Assembly: GCA_030765135.1 (NCBI GenBank)
Contig: JAVCDC010000046.1
Coordinates: 1 to 45,029, forward strand
DNA length: 45,029 bases
From: Candidatus Tritonobacter lacicola
GTDB lineage: Bacteria; Auribacterota; Tritonobacteria; Tritonobacterales; Tritonobacteraceae
Direction: 5' to 3'
Shown: positions 6,972 to 15,601 of the stretch, piece after piece
How positions within the stretch are numbered: the stretch's first letter is position 1
Layout of the letters: each line of letters opens with the position of its first letter
Translations under genes and position numbers: made by a program
Notes under the pieces: generated by a model
What the model was told of the DNA's origin: nothing
The model's database searches: none
What the model saw: the letters and a program-made list of their open reading frames with translations, nothing else

Positions 6972-9317
6972 CTATTCCTCGGGCTTGATGGTGATGTACT
7001 TGGAGTTGTAGTCCGTCTGTCCCGTAGAGTCCGCGATTTCAAGGCTTACTTCATGTTGGCCCGAATCGTTCCAGGTCACATCGTGAGGCCCCTGTGTATC
7101 CCGGGTGCCTGGGCTGCCGTCCTTGAATTCCCAGTGCCAGGTCTCTATGGCAGAGGCCGCTGCCGACTTGTCGGTGAACGTTGCCTGCTCTTTCTCTTCG
7201 GGTTCTTCGGGGTCCCAATCGAAGTCGGCTTTTATCCAGTCGGTGGGCGTCGGCGTCGGGGGCGGTGCGGTAGATGGGATGGCGGCGATCTGCCTGACGT
7301 TGTTTCCCTCGGGGATAACCCAGAAGTCTCTCGCCTGGGGCTGCCCGTAGTTCGCTATGTCGGCCGTGGCTCGCGGGTAGCCGTCCTGGCGAGTTTGGGC
7401 CGCCTCATAAGTCGTGTCGCCCCTCTGGACGGGCTTCCATACCCACAGGTTGTCGTCTCCGCCCCTGTTGCCGAGGACGCCGATGACGTCGTAGGTGTCC
7501 GCGCTGTCCCCGCTCACGGCGTCGGCGCCGATGCCCATTATGGCCTGGATGTCGTTCCTCTGGGGGACTATCCAGAGGTCCTGCCCCTGCGGATAGCCCT
7601 TTTGCATGTTGTTTGGTGGAGGGATGGAAGGGTTCGGGCCGATCTGCCAGGACTGGTTTTGGAGGTATTCATCGACACCATATACTGCTTTCGGAGGAAC
7701 CTTCCAGACGAAGAGGTTCTGGTCTCCCCAGGAATTCTCTATTGTCACTATTCTTTCGGCCGCGCTGTCGGCGGAGTTTACCACGCGCATGCCTGCCATG
7801 GCAGTGACATTGCTGTCACGGGGTATGAACCAAGTGTCCCTTGAAATGTAGAACTGGCCGATTGCCATGTTAAAGTTCCTGAGAAAAGAGTCAGTGTACG
7901 TCCAGTCGCCGAATCTCAGCGCGTTGTAGATGTAGAGCTCCTGGCCGCCCCAGGTGTTCTTCATGATGACGAGCTCGTCGATGCCGTCCGTGCTGTTTTC
8001 GGTCCTCGTCATCAGTGATGTGTTGTTTCCCTCCGGGACGATCCATAGGTCTCGGGCGATGGGGGAGGGGTTGCGCGCTATGGCGTCCCAGTAGGTCCAG
8101 TCGCCGGGCAGGATGGAGTTGTAGATGTAGAGGTTTTGGTCCCCGCCCTCATTCTTCATGAGAGCCAGGGCGCTGAGGTCCCTTTCCTCGTCGTCCTCCA
8201 TGGCCAGGTGCGTCATGGCGATGGTGTTGTTGCCGGAGGGGATTATCCATAAATCCCTGGCTATGGGCGAGGGGTTTCTCGACGCCGCGTCCCAGTATGT
8301 TATGTCTCCGCACTCGAGGCTGCTGTAAAGGTAAAGGTTGTAGTCGTAGCCCTTGTCCGCCTTCATGACGTAAAAGCCGCCGCCCGCGGGAAGTATGTTG
8401 AGGGCCTTCATCACGGGGACGTGGTCCGCATAACTTGAATGGTCGGAATCGTCAGACAGTATGGGGGGAAGCTCGGTTTCCACACTGGGGAAGACGGTTG
8501 AGTCGAAGACGATGCCGTACGAATACTGATACTGACTGACGCCCAGATAGAGCGGGGAGGCATCCCCGATCACCTCGTTGGGGATAATCCAGTCATATTT
8601 GGAAGTGCGGTTCACGTTGGTGAAGACGTTGCCGTTCCTGTCCTGTGGCTGGCAACTTTCCTCTTCCACCTGCAGGAAGCTATCGAAGACGTCGATGAGA
8701 CCCGGCTCCGAACCGTATGTCTGCGTGTTGAAATCGCCGCCGACGATAATGTACTGGCTCGAGTCGAAGTTAGCTGCAACGTATGCCTTGATCTGTTGGG
8801 CCTCGTCGATTCTTTTGGCTTTGTCCCCCTCCGTGTCCCCGGCTTTAAGATGGACGCTCACCACCTGGAGGTCTATGTCGCCGGGTATGTCTATCACAGC
8901 CCAGTCGAAGTAGCGCTGACTTATAGTCTGGTCGTTCCAGCTGCCGGAGCTCTTTAAGGGCCACCTGCTGACAATGGCGTTGGGCGGGACTAACGCGCTT
9001 GGTCCCCGGTACCAGTCGAAATCCGGCCCGAACGCTTCTTCGACCCATGCATCGTAGTCCTCACCCCATGGACTTTCGTCGTCCAGCTTCCATTCCTGCA
9101 GCAGGGCGACGTCGGGCTCCAGGCCCTGGACGATACGGGTCTGGTACATGGTGTCGTCCTTACCGATGTCGTATACGGCGCTTATGTTGTACGACATGAA
9201 CTTAAGGTCGTCCGCCAGGGAAGGCGCCGCGACCAGGAGTGCGAGAGCGCAGGCCAGGGCGAAGAGGACGAGCAGCTTGCTTCCAAAAGGCACCGGAAAG
9301 GATTCCTTCTTTTTCAT
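6972..9317 (-). CDS. Secreted endonuclease/exonuclease/phosphatase-fold protein with five repeats and PKD domain
   Basis: The 781-residue protein has a signal peptide (LLVLFALACALALLVAAPS). Residues about 38-305 are an EEP (DNase I-like) domain: FMSYNIS, LLQEW, VVSVHLKAGD, IIVGGDFNTQ, KYDWII and SYADHVPV supply the Asn, Glu, His, Asp/Asn, Asp and terminal Asp-His positions. Five repeats of 60-75 residues follow (about 313-680), with core MKN.GG.Q.LYIYN...GD.TYWDA...P.ARDLWI(I/V)P.GNN. The C-terminus is a PKD-like domain (WHWEFKDGSPGTRDTQGPHDV). The enzyme could be a secreted nuclease or phosphodiesterase/sphingomyelinase type; the fold alone does not decide. No sigma-54 promoter was found upstream. 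Confidence 0.85.
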   Translation of the reverse strand: MKKKESFPVPFGSKLLVLFALACALALLVAAPSLADDLKFMSYNISAVYDIGKDDTMYQTRIVQGLEPDVALLQEWKLDDESPWGEDYDAWVEEAFGPDFDWYRGPSALVPPNAIVSRWPLKSSGSWNDQTISQRYFDWAVIDIPGDIDLQVVSVHLKAGDTEGDKAKRIDEAQQIKAYVAANFDSSQYIIVGGDFNTQTYGSEPGLIDVFDSFLQVEEESCQPQDRNGNVFTNVNRTSKYDWIIPNEVIGDASPLYLGVSQYQYSYGIVFDSTVFPSVETELPPILSDDSDHSSYADHVPVMKALNILPAGGGFYVMKADKGYDYNLYLYSSLECGDITYWDAASRNPSPIARDLWIIPSGNNTIAMTHLAMEDDEERDLSALALMKNEGGDQNLYIYNSILPGDWTYWDAIARNPSPIARDLWIVPEGNNTSLMTRTENSTDGIDELVIMKNTWGGQELYIYNALRFGDWTYTDSFLRNFNMAIGQFYISRDTWFIPRDSNVTAMAGMRVVNSADSAAERIVTIENSWGDQNLFVWKVPPKAVYGVDEYLQNQSWQIGPNPSIPPPNNMQKGYPQGQDLWIVPQRNDIQAIMGIGADAVSGDSADTYDVIGVLGNRGGDDNLWVWKPVQRGDTTYEAAQTRQDGYPRATADIANYGQPQARDFWVIPEGNNVRQIAAIPSTAPPPTPTPTDWIKADFDWDPEEPEEKEQATFTDKSAAASAIETWHWEFKDGSPGTRDTQGPHDVTWNDSGQHEVSLEIADSTGQTDYNSKYITIKPEE

Positions 9318-9345
9318 CGCAGGTCCCGTGTTATTGTTAGTGCTG

Positions 9346-9397
9346 TAAATTAACTCGCTTTGCTCATTAATTTATCAGGTTCCGGTTCCGCCGGAAC
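9346..9397 (-). repeat. Junction palindrome plus GC hairpin upstream of the EEP gene
   Basis: Arms TAAATTAA (9346-9353) and TTAATTTA (9367-9374) enclose, on the minus strand, the core GAGCAAAGCGAG. A second hairpin, GTTCCGG-TTCCG-CCGGAAC, lies at 9379-9397. The same two-part arrangement recurs near 17338 and 20718. The element lies in the leader of the minus-strand gene at 9317. The remainder of 9318-9479 shows no clear promoter. Confidence 0.6.
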
Positions 9398-9479
9398 TAA
9401 ATTTTTGAATTCCCGATGCAGTAATGCTACCCTGCATTAGTATATATACCATCCGGTATTTCCTGTGTCAATTTTTTTT

Positions 9480-10973
9480 ATGAGGGCATACACCTCGATA
9501 TGCGTATTACTGCTTGCTTGTCTCGCGCCTTCCACGGGCGGATCGGAGGAGGCGGACCCCCTCCGGTGCTGGGACCTCGCGTACCGGTCTCCCTGCGCTG
9601 AATCGCCGGACTACGCCGCTGCCCTGGGTGAGCTCAGGCGGGGGATACTGTTCGGCGTGAGCGACTGCGACCTCTACTACAGGATGGGCTACTGCTACGA
9701 GAAGCTCGGCAAGGCCGACATGGCGAAGAGGTCTTTCCGGATGGCGTTGACTTCCCGTGATGAGTGCCCGGCAGATATCATCTACTACGCCCACCTTCAT
9801 GCCGGTATGCTGGACTTCGAGGGGGGCGACCTCGGCGACGCGCTGGAGCATTTCAAAAAAGCCGCCGCGATCAAGCCGGATAGGTGGGTGGCGCGGAACA
9901 ACCTCGCCGTTCTGGAGCGGGAGCTCGGAAGAAAGGAGGGCGGCGCTGACAGCCTCGCCCGGGCAGTGGACGGGAACCCGGTGTGGAATCGTAACAGGGC
10001 AATTATCCGCGGCGAGGAGGGGCTGACGGATGAGGCCCTGGAGGAGTGCGGCGGGGCCGTCTCGCGCGGCTGTAAAAAGGCATTTATCCAATATACCCGC
10101 GCCGAGGTCCTGAACTCGTCGGGTCGCCACGCCGGGGCGGCGGGGGAGTACCTCGCTTGTGCGGGAGGCGGTGATCCGGCATCGTATCTCAGGGTGGCCG
10201 AGATAGCGCTCCTCGAAGGCCGCTACGGGCGGTTCATCATAAGCCTCCAGAAGGCGCTGGACGTCGATCACGGGGCGGGCTTCCCGCCAGCTATCTCCGC
10301 GCGCTTGGGGGCTGCGCGGCTCCCCCTGCTGGAGGCTCAAGGCGGGCCTGTTCACAGGTACCCGGATGAAATCAAGGAGGAGCGGGCCGACCTGATAGAA
10401 GCTATATCCGGGGATGACGCGGACGCCGGCGCGCACTGCGGGCTGGCCCACCTGTACGAGTACAACGGGGAGGGGGAGAGGTACGGCGACGGGTTTCACA
10501 TAGGCCGCGTGTTCGAGCATTATACGGCGGCCCTTTCCATCGACCCGGACCACGCCCGCTCCCACCTGGGCCTCGGGCGCCTCTATCATCTTGCCGGTGA
10601 CGGTAAAAGCGCTCTCAGGGAGTATTCAGCGGCCGTCAAGGCCGATTCGCGGCTCTCCCGGGCACACTTCAACAAGGGTCTTATCTACGCTTCCCGGAAC
10701 ATGGCGGGGGACGCACTCCGTAGTTTCAGGGAGGTTTTGAGATACGAGCCCGAGCTTGCGCAGGCGCATTACAGGGCGGCGCTTGCCCTGACGCGCTCGG
10801 GGCGGTACGGTGAGGCTGTCGAGGAGTACGAGAAGACGCTCGCCCTCAACCCCGGTGATCCCCGCTGCTACTTCAACATGGGGCGGATCCACGCGGATTA
10901 CCTCGGCGACAAAGAAAAGGCGGCCGAATACTTCGAGCTGTATCGCCGTTCCCTGCCGGAACCAATGAGTTAA
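9480..10973 (+). CDS. Secreted or lipid-anchored TPR-repeat protein
   Basis: The protein starts MRAYTSICVLLLACLAP; the short hydrophobic run could be a Sec signal, and LLAC resembles a lipobox. Most of the length is tetratricopeptide repeats, clearest in the last third (AHFNKGLIYASRNMAGDALR, AHYRAALALTRSGRYGEAVE, CYFNMGRIHAD), with degenerate units earlier. TPRs act as protein-protein scaffolds, so a partner in envelope or glycan assembly is possible but unproven. The ATG at 9480 is preferred over a GTG at 9465, since translation from GTG would add SIFF before the signal; neither start has a visible ribosome-binding site. The end of the gene (...EPMS, stop) forms the first unit of a 9-bp tandem repeat leading into the next gene. 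Confidence 0.8.
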   Translation: MRAYTSICVLLLACLAPSTGGSEEADPLRCWDLAYRSPCAESPDYAAALGELRRGILFGVSDCDLYYRMGYCYEKLGKADMAKRSFRMALTSRDECPADIIYYAHLHAGMLDFEGGDLGDALEHFKKAAAIKPDRWVARNNLAVLERELGRKEGGADSLARAVDGNPVWNRNRAIIRGEEGLTDEALEECGGAVSRGCKKAFIQYTRAEVLNSSGRHAGAAGEYLACAGGGDPASYLRVAEIALLEGRYGRFIISLQKALDVDHGAGFPPAISARLGAARLPLLEAQGGPVHRYPDEIKEERADLIEAISGDDADAGAHCGLAHLYEYNGEGERYGDGFHIGRVFEHYTAALSIDPDHARSHLGLGRLYHLAGDGKSALREYSAAVKADSRLSRAHFNKGLIYASRNMAGDALRSFREVLRYEPELAQAHYRAALALTRSGRYGEAVEEYEKTLALNPGDPRCYFNMGRIHADYLGDKEKAAEYFELYRRSLPEPMS

Positions 10974-11021
10974 ATGAGTTATATGAGTTTTATGAGTTAA
11001 ATGAGTTAAATGAGTTGAATG
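10964..11021 (+). repeat. Six tandem 9-bp units (AATGAGTTA) carrying in-frame start-stop codons
   Basis: Six units of WATGAGTTN follow one another from 10964 to 11017. Each contains ATG AGT, and four of the six continue with a stop (TAA or TGA). All the ATGs, at 10965 and every 9 bases to 11019, share one frame. The first unit is the end of the TPR gene and the ATG of the next GT2 gene is the seventh. The array could allow terminating ribosomes to re-initiate on the downstream gene, which has no obvious ribosome-binding site. Confidence 0.85.
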
Positions 11022-11798
11022 AACGAACTGTCCCGAACATTGGATGAAAAAGTGGTTCTGAACCCTGAGGTTTTTCTCGATCTTTCGCTCGTGGTCCCGG
11101 CGTACAACGAGGGATCTAAAATCGGGCGGGACCTGAAGGAGCTCACCGACTATCTGGGCGGAACGGGGTTATCCTACGAGATACTTGTTATCGATGACGG
11201 CAGCGTGGACTCGACCGCGGCTGTTGTCTCGAAGTTCGCGGGAATGTGCCGGAATGTGGTCCTTTTGAGGAACGGGAGGAATAGGGGCAAGGGTTACTCA
11301 GTGCGAAAAGGCGTCCTGGCGGCACGGGGGAGGTACGTTGGATTCCTGGACGCGGGGTTGTGCGTTCCCCCCGGGGAGATAGGGAAAGCGCTCGCACTCC
11401 TGAACGACGGCTGTGATATCGCGCTTGGTTCGAGAGGCCTTCCGGATTCGTCCATTCTCAGGAGGCAGCCCTGGTACAGGGTGGCGGGATCTAAAATATT
11501 CGCCCAGATTGTCTGGAAGATAATGGGCTTATCGGCTATAAAGGATACCCAGTGCGGCTTTAAATTTTTCAGGCGCGAAGTCGCACGGGAGATATTCTCG
11601 GAGATGAGGACGGACGGGTTCATGTTTGACGTCGAGCTGCTTAGGAGGGCGCTGGCGAAGAAACTGAAAATCAGGCAGTTTCCCATATCCTGGTCCAACG
11701 ACCCGGATACGCGGTTCAGGCTTGTTTCCGGTAGCATCCGGAATATGGTTGAACTGGCCGGGATTGTACTGAGGGGAAGGAAAAATTACCATGTCTAG
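11019..11798 (+). CDS. Family 2 glycosyltransferase, polyprenyl-phosphate sugar transferase type
   Basis: This is a 259-residue GT-A fold enzyme with LSLVVPAYNEG at the N-terminus, EILVIDDGSVDST (nucleotide-binding Asp-Asp), NRGKGYSVRKG and GRYVGFLDAG (metal-site position, DAG rather than the usual DAD). CGFKFFRREVA and DVELLRRA follow. The set matches DPM1/ALG5-like transferases that load a sugar onto a polyprenyl phosphate at the inner membrane. There are no C-terminal membrane spans, as in soluble members. The stop overlaps the next gene by 8 bp, so the two are translationally coupled. It heads the heptose operon, but its donor sugar cannot be read from the sequence. Confidence 0.85.
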   Translation: MNELSRTLDEKVVLNPEVFLDLSLVVPAYNEGSKIGRDLKELTDYLGGTGLSYEILVIDDGSVDSTAAVVSKFAGMCRNVVLLRNGRNRGKGYSVRKGVLAARGRYVGFLDAGLCVPPGEIGKALALLNDGCDIALGSRGLPDSSILRRQPWYRVAGSKIFAQIVWKIMGLSAIKDTQCGFKFFRREVAREIFSEMRTDGFMFDVELLRRALAKKLKIRQFPISWSNDPDTRFRLVSGSIRNMVELAGIVLRGRKNYHV

Positions 11799-12912
11799 AT
11801 ATCTGGTGACCGGAGGGGCCGGCTTTATCGGCTCTCATGTCGTGGACGCACTGCTTTTGGCGGGGCACGAGGTCCGCATTCTCGACAGCCTTCAGCCGCG
11901 CGTCCATCCACGCGGCAAACCCGCCTATGTCCCGGAGGATGCCGAGTTTATCCAGGGGGATGTGCGCGATGAGCACGCAATGGCGCGCTCCATGAAAGGG
12001 ATGGACGGTATATTCCACCTCGCGGCGTATCAGGACTACATGCCCGACTTCAGCACCTTTCTACACGTTAACGCGGTCAGCCCGGCCCTCTTGATAGAGT
12101 TGATAGTAAGGGAGAGGCTTGGTATCGAAAAGATTGTCTTCGCCTCGACCCAGGCGGTATACGGCGAGGGAGAGTACCTATGCGGCGAGCATGGAGTTTT
12201 TCATCCCGGCCCACGCCCCCTCGATCAGTTGAAGGAGGGTCGCTGGGAGACGCTGTGCCCGCAATGCGGCAGGGAGGCGGAGTGGCAGCTTACCGGCGAG
12301 ACGGCGGTGAGCCCGTATACCGCTTACGCGATATCCAAGTATTGCTCGGAGCTGGCTTTTCTTAACCTGGGCCGGCGCTACGGGATCCCGGCGGTGGGGC
12401 TTCGCTATTCGATCACGCAGGGGCCGAGGAACTCTTTCTATAACGCCTATTCCGGGGTTTGCCGCATTTTCTCACAGAGGATACTTAGCGGCGCGCGCCC
12501 GATCGTCTTCGAAGACGGAAAACAGTTGAGGGATTACATCAATGTGGAGGATGTCGTCCGCGCCAACCTTCTCGCGATGGAGGCAGGGGAAGCCGACTAC
12601 CGGATATTCAACGTCGGGGGAGGAAAAGCGATAAATGTTATCGAGTTTCTCGATGCCCTGGCGGGGGCTTTCGGTGAGGCGGCGGAACCGGTTCTCAGCG
12701 GGGAGTTTCGCTACGGTGATACGCGTCACACGGTATCGGATATAAGCGCGCTGCGGGGCCTTGGCTGGGAGCCGGCGGTCTCGCTGAAAGAGAGCCTTGA
12801 GCGCTACGTCTCCTGGCTTCTAAAGCAGCCCGACGCAAGGAGCATCCGCTACGTCGAGGCCGACAGGGAGATGCGGGAGAGGGGCGTGATACGGAAGGGA
12901 AGCGCAGGATGA
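11791..12912 (+). CDS. NAD-dependent nucleotide-sugar epimerase/dehydratase with a Cys-rich insert
   Basis: An extended SDR of 373 residues: TGGAGFIGSH (NAD binding), FHLAAYQ, FASTQAVYG (catalytic Ser/Thr region) and YTAYAISK (Tyr-x3-Lys). Between the Ser and Tyr motifs it carries an insert with Cys pairs (YLCGEHG... and LCPQCG), which could bind a metal. Similar inserts are known, to my recollection, in dTDP-L-rhamnose 4-epimerase-like enzymes, so a 4-epimerase is a reasonable guess. Here the neighbours make GDP-heptose, and the substrate may be that sugar or a derivative. It overlaps the GT2 by 8 bp and the nucleotidyltransferase by 4 bp (ATGA). Confidence 0.82.
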   Translation: MSRYLVTGGAGFIGSHVVDALLLAGHEVRILDSLQPRVHPRGKPAYVPEDAEFIQGDVRDEHAMARSMKGMDGIFHLAAYQDYMPDFSTFLHVNAVSPALLIELIVRERLGIEKIVFASTQAVYGEGEYLCGEHGVFHPGPRPLDQLKEGRWETLCPQCGREAEWQLTGETAVSPYTAYAISKYCSELAFLNLGRRYGIPAVGLRYSITQGPRNSFYNAYSGVCRIFSQRILSGARPIVFEDGKQLRDYINVEDVVRANLLAMEAGEADYRIFNVGGGKAINVIEFLDALAGAFGEAAEPVLSGEFRYGDTRHTVSDISALRGLGWEPAVSLKESLERYVSWLLKQPDARSIRYVEADREMRERGVIRKGSAG

Positions 12913-13628
12913 AGGCGATGGTTCTGGCTGCGGGGAAGGGTGAGCGCTTCTCCTCTTTCCATGACACCATTCCCAAACCCATGGCAAGGCTGGGAGACAA
13001 GCCCGTTCTGGAGCACGTCATAGATCACCTCCGCTTTTTTGAAATCCTGGATATTATTATAAATCTCCACCACCTTCCCCGCGTAATAATGGATTACTTC
13101 GGAGACGGCGCGAAGTGGGGTGTTACAATCAAGTATTCGTTAGAGCCCGAGCTCCTCGGGACTGCGGGAGCAATACGGAAGGTGGCGGACGAGCTGAAGG
13201 AGACATTCCTCGTGTATTACGGGGACAACCTCTGCGAGTGCGACCTCGGCAAGCTCAGGGGTTTTCACCGGGAGAGAGGCGGCCTGGCGACAATCGTCAC
13301 CGCCGAGAGCTACGATGACATAGCGGGCGGCGTGGTCGAGTGCGCCGGCGATGGGCGCCTGATTCGCTTCGTCGAGAAACCGGCCGTCACCGGTTCCGGG
13401 AAGAGATGGGAAAACGGAGGTATATATATTATCGAGCCGGATATTATAAACTGTATCCCCGAAAGTGAGCAGTGCGATTTTGCCCGGGACATCTTCCCGG
13501 CGCTTCTCGAGGCGGGCGAGAGGATATATTGCTATGAGGCGGAAGGGTATGTCCGGGGGATAGACACGCCCGAGCGTTATGAAAGAGTTAAAAGAGAAAT
13601 TGAGGAGGGGGGGCTGACGCTGCGATGA
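12909..13628 (+). CDS. Sugar-1-phosphate nucleotidyltransferase, HddC/guanylyltransferase-like
   Basis: The 239-residue protein starts MKAMVLAAGKGERF, the NTP-transferase signature, followed by PKPMARLGDKPVLEH, LLGTAGAIR, VYYGDNL (metal-binding Asp) and RFVEKP. The length is that of single-domain guanylyl/thymidylyltransferases without a left-handed helix. Its position, overlapping by 4 bp the HddA-type kinase that makes heptose bisphosphate, points to D-glycero-alpha-D-manno-heptose-1-phosphate guanylyltransferase, the last step to GDP-heptose. The nucleotide (GTP rather than dTTP or UTP) is inferred from context, not from residues. Confidence 0.82.
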   Translation: MKAMVLAAGKGERFSSFHDTIPKPMARLGDKPVLEHVIDHLRFFEILDIIINLHHLPRVIMDYFGDGAKWGVTIKYSLEPELLGTAGAIRKVADELKETFLVYYGDNLCECDLGKLRGFHRERGGLATIVTAESYDDIAGGVVECAGDGRLIRFVEKPAVTGSGKRWENGGIYIIEPDIINCIPESEQCDFARDIFPALLEAGERIYCYEAEGYVRGIDTPERYERVKREIEEGGLTLR

Positions 13629-14626
13629 TAATCACCAGGACACCGATGAGGATTACACTCGGGGGAGGAGGGACGGATCTTCCGTCTTACTACAGCAAGT
13701 ACGGCGGAGCGCTGGTTTCCGCAGCTATAAACAAGTATATGTTCATTTACGTGAACCGGCCGATCGTGGACGATCTTATCAGGCTGAAATACTCCAGGAG
13801 CGAGGTCGTCGAGAGCGTGGACCAGGTCCAGCATGAGATCGCGCGGGCGGCGATGCGGATGATGGGCATAGAGAAGTCCCTGGAGATTATCTCCATGGCC
13901 GATGTGCCGGCCGGGACGGGCCTCGGCACATCCAGCTGCTACGCCGTGGGGCTTCTTAACGCCCTTCACACTTTAAAGAGAGAGCATATACCGCTCCAGG
14001 AGCTTGCTGAAGAAGCGTGCGACCTTGAGCTGAACAAACTCGGCAAGCCCATTGGAAAGCAGGATCAGTACATGGCTACCTTTGGGGGGGTGACCGTGCT
14101 TGATATTGATAAGAACGGCGTGGTCGATGTGCGAAAGGCGAATGTTTCGGATGAAACCATAGATGACCTGAACAGGAACCTCCTTATGTTCTATACGAAT
14201 ACTTCCCGCAGCGCCGACGAGATACTCTCCGAGCAGAGCAGGGGAGCGAAAGAGGAAAAGAAGAATGTCGTGGAGAGCATGCACGCGATCAAGGAGATCG
14301 GGTATAAGATCCTGGAGGCGCTGGAAAGCGGGAACCTCACCGAGGTGGGATTGTTGTTTGATGATCACTGGCAGCACAAGAAAAGGATATCATCAAAGAT
14401 GTCGAATCCCCGCTTTAACGAGATTTATGAAATAGCAAAGGAAAACGGTGCCTTGGGAGGAAAAATTTCAGGAGCGGGGGGAGGAGGATTCTTCGCGTTC
14501 TACATAGAGGATAATCATAAAAAACTAAGAGAGTCGATGAAGAAGATTGGATTAAGGGAGATGCGTTACCGTATTGATTTTGAGGGCACGAAGGTGCTGG
14601 TTAATCTCATGGACGGTGTCCGATAA
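13625..14626 (+). CDS. hddA: GHMP kinase, D-glycero-alpha-D-manno-heptose-7-phosphate kinase type
   Basis: This 333-residue GHMP kinase begins MIITRTPMRITLGGGGTDLP, the N-terminal motif typical of HddA and related sugar kinases. It has the ATP-binding motif PAGTGLGTSS, QDQYMATFGG and the C-terminal glycine-rich motif GGKISGAGGGGF. HddA phosphorylates C1 of heptose-7-phosphate to give the alpha-1,7-bisphosphate for the GDP-heptose branch. The 4-bp ATGA overlap with the upstream nucleotidyltransferase, and gmhA- and gmhB-like genes in the same run, support this over fucokinase or galactokinase roles. Symbol assigned on motif plus context. Confidence 0.85.
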   Translation: MIITRTPMRITLGGGGTDLPSYYSKYGGALVSAAINKYMFIYVNRPIVDDLIRLKYSRSEVVESVDQVQHEIARAAMRMMGIEKSLEIISMADVPAGTGLGTSSCYAVGLLNALHTLKREHIPLQELAEEACDLELNKLGKPIGKQDQYMATFGGVTVLDIDKNGVVDVRKANVSDETIDDLNRNLLMFYTNTSRSADEILSEQSRGAKEEKKNVVESMHAIKEIGYKILEALESGNLTEVGLLFDDHWQHKKRISSKMSNPRFNEIYEIAKENGALGGKISGAGGGGFFAFYIEDNHKKLRESMKKIGLREMRYRIDFEGTKVLVNLMDGVR

Positions 14627-14652
14627 TAAAATTTTTCTTTGAAAAATTTTAT
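14626..14652. repeat. 12-bp perfect AT palindrome, copy 1
   Basis: ATAAAATTTTTC-TTT-GAAAAATTTTAT begins at the last base of the kinase stop codon and lies 11 bp upstream of the next start codon. An identical palindrome with a 2-nt loop occurs at 32128-32153, also starting at the last base of a stop codon. Confidence 0.85.
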
Positions 14653-14663
14653 GTTTGTTACTG

Positions 14664-15521
14664 ATGAAACTTAAGGGAAAAGTTGCTGTCGTCACAGGCG
14701 GGGGGCGGGGCATCGGCAGAAATATAGCCCTGGCCTACGCGAGGGAGGGAGCTAGCGTGGTCGTGGCCGCGCGCACGACGGCGGAGATAGAGTTAACCGC
14801 CAAGGAAATAGTCGTGCTCGGTGTGGAGTCGATGGCCGCAAAGACAGACGTAACGCGCTACGAGGATGTGGAGCGCCTTGTCGCCGCGACGCTGGAGAGG
14901 TTCGGCAGGATCGATATTCTCGTTAACGACGCGGGTGTGCAGGGACCAATCGGCCCGGTGGCGGAGATTGACCCAAAAAGATGGGTCCACGCAGTTATGG
15001 TGAATCTCATCGGGACTTTCTACTGCTGCCGCGCCGTGCTGCCTCCGATGGTCTCCGGGAAACGGGGAAAGATCATCAATGTCTCGGGCGGGGGCTCGGT
15101 GAGCCCGCGCCCCTTCTTCACGGCTTACAGTGCCGCGAAGGCCGCCGTCGTGCGTTTCACGGAATCACTGGCTGGAGAGCTCGCGCCTTATAATATACAG
15201 GTCAATACCATGGCGCCGGGGGCCACGCCTACCAGGATGCTGGAAGAGGTTTTAGGTCACGCCGGTGAAGCGGGCAAGGACGAGGTTGATAAGGCTGAGG
15301 CCGTGCTCGGGGGCGGAGGAGTTGACACCGAAAGGCAGGCAGCGCTGGCCGTTTTTCTTGCCTCCGGAGAGTCGGACGGCCTGACGGGCCGCATGCTTCA
15401 CACCAGCGAGGACTGGCCCTCCCTGGCCGGCCGCGTTCACGAGATCATGGCCACCGATCTCTACACTGTCAGGCGCGTCCAGCCCTGGAAATCCGGCATG
15501 GAAGGCCGGATTTCCAGTTAG
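14664..15521 (+). CDS. Short-chain dehydrogenase/reductase in the heptose operon
   Basis: A classical SDR: KVAVVTGGGRGIGRN (cofactor glycine motif), LVNDAGVQG in place of NNAG, KIINVSGGGS (catalytic Ser) and YSAAKAAVV (Tyr-x3-Lys). The C-terminal part (about 200-286) is longer than in minimal SDRs. The ATG at 14664 is chosen; a TTG nine bases earlier falls in the tail of a palindrome. It probably oxidises or reduces a sugar or nucleotide-sugar during remodelling of the GDP-heptose made by the neighbours. A general-metabolism role cannot be excluded. Confidence 0.82.
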   Translation: MKLKGKVAVVTGGGRGIGRNIALAYAREGASVVVAARTTAEIELTAKEIVVLGVESMAAKTDVTRYEDVERLVAATLERFGRIDILVNDAGVQGPIGPVAEIDPKRWVHAVMVNLIGTFYCCRAVLPPMVSGKRGKIINVSGGGSVSPRPFFTAYSAAKAAVVRFTESLAGELAPYNIQVNTMAPGATPTRMLEEVLGHAGEAGKDEVDKAEAVLGGGGVDTERQAALAVFLASGESDGLTGRMLHTSEDWPSLAGRVHEIMATDLYTVRRVQPWKSGMEGRISS

Positions 15522-15540
15522 ATTAGAAAATTTGAACAAA

Positions 15541-15601
15541 TATAAATTTGCTCGCTTTGCTCGCGAATTTATTTAGCAAACGGAGTGAGATAAATATTAT
15601 G
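15541..15601 (+). repeat. Paired junction palindromes ending in the start codon of the oxidoreductase gene
   Basis: ATAAATT-TGCTCGCTTTGCTCGCG-AATTTAT is followed by a second, opposite-oriented partial copy, GCAAACGGAGTGAGATAAAT, which ends TATTATG. That ATG (15599-15601) is the start codon of the next gene. The region carries no purine-rich ribosome-binding site apart from GGAGTGAG within the repeat. Confidence 0.75.

Noticed and set aside
7053-7844. 263-residue plus-strand frame
   Set aside because: Antisense shadow of the EEP/PKD gene; composition is Gly/Val/Arg-rich without a motif.
9507-10589. 360-residue minus-strand frame
   Set aside because: Antisense shadow of the TPR gene in GC-rich sequence.
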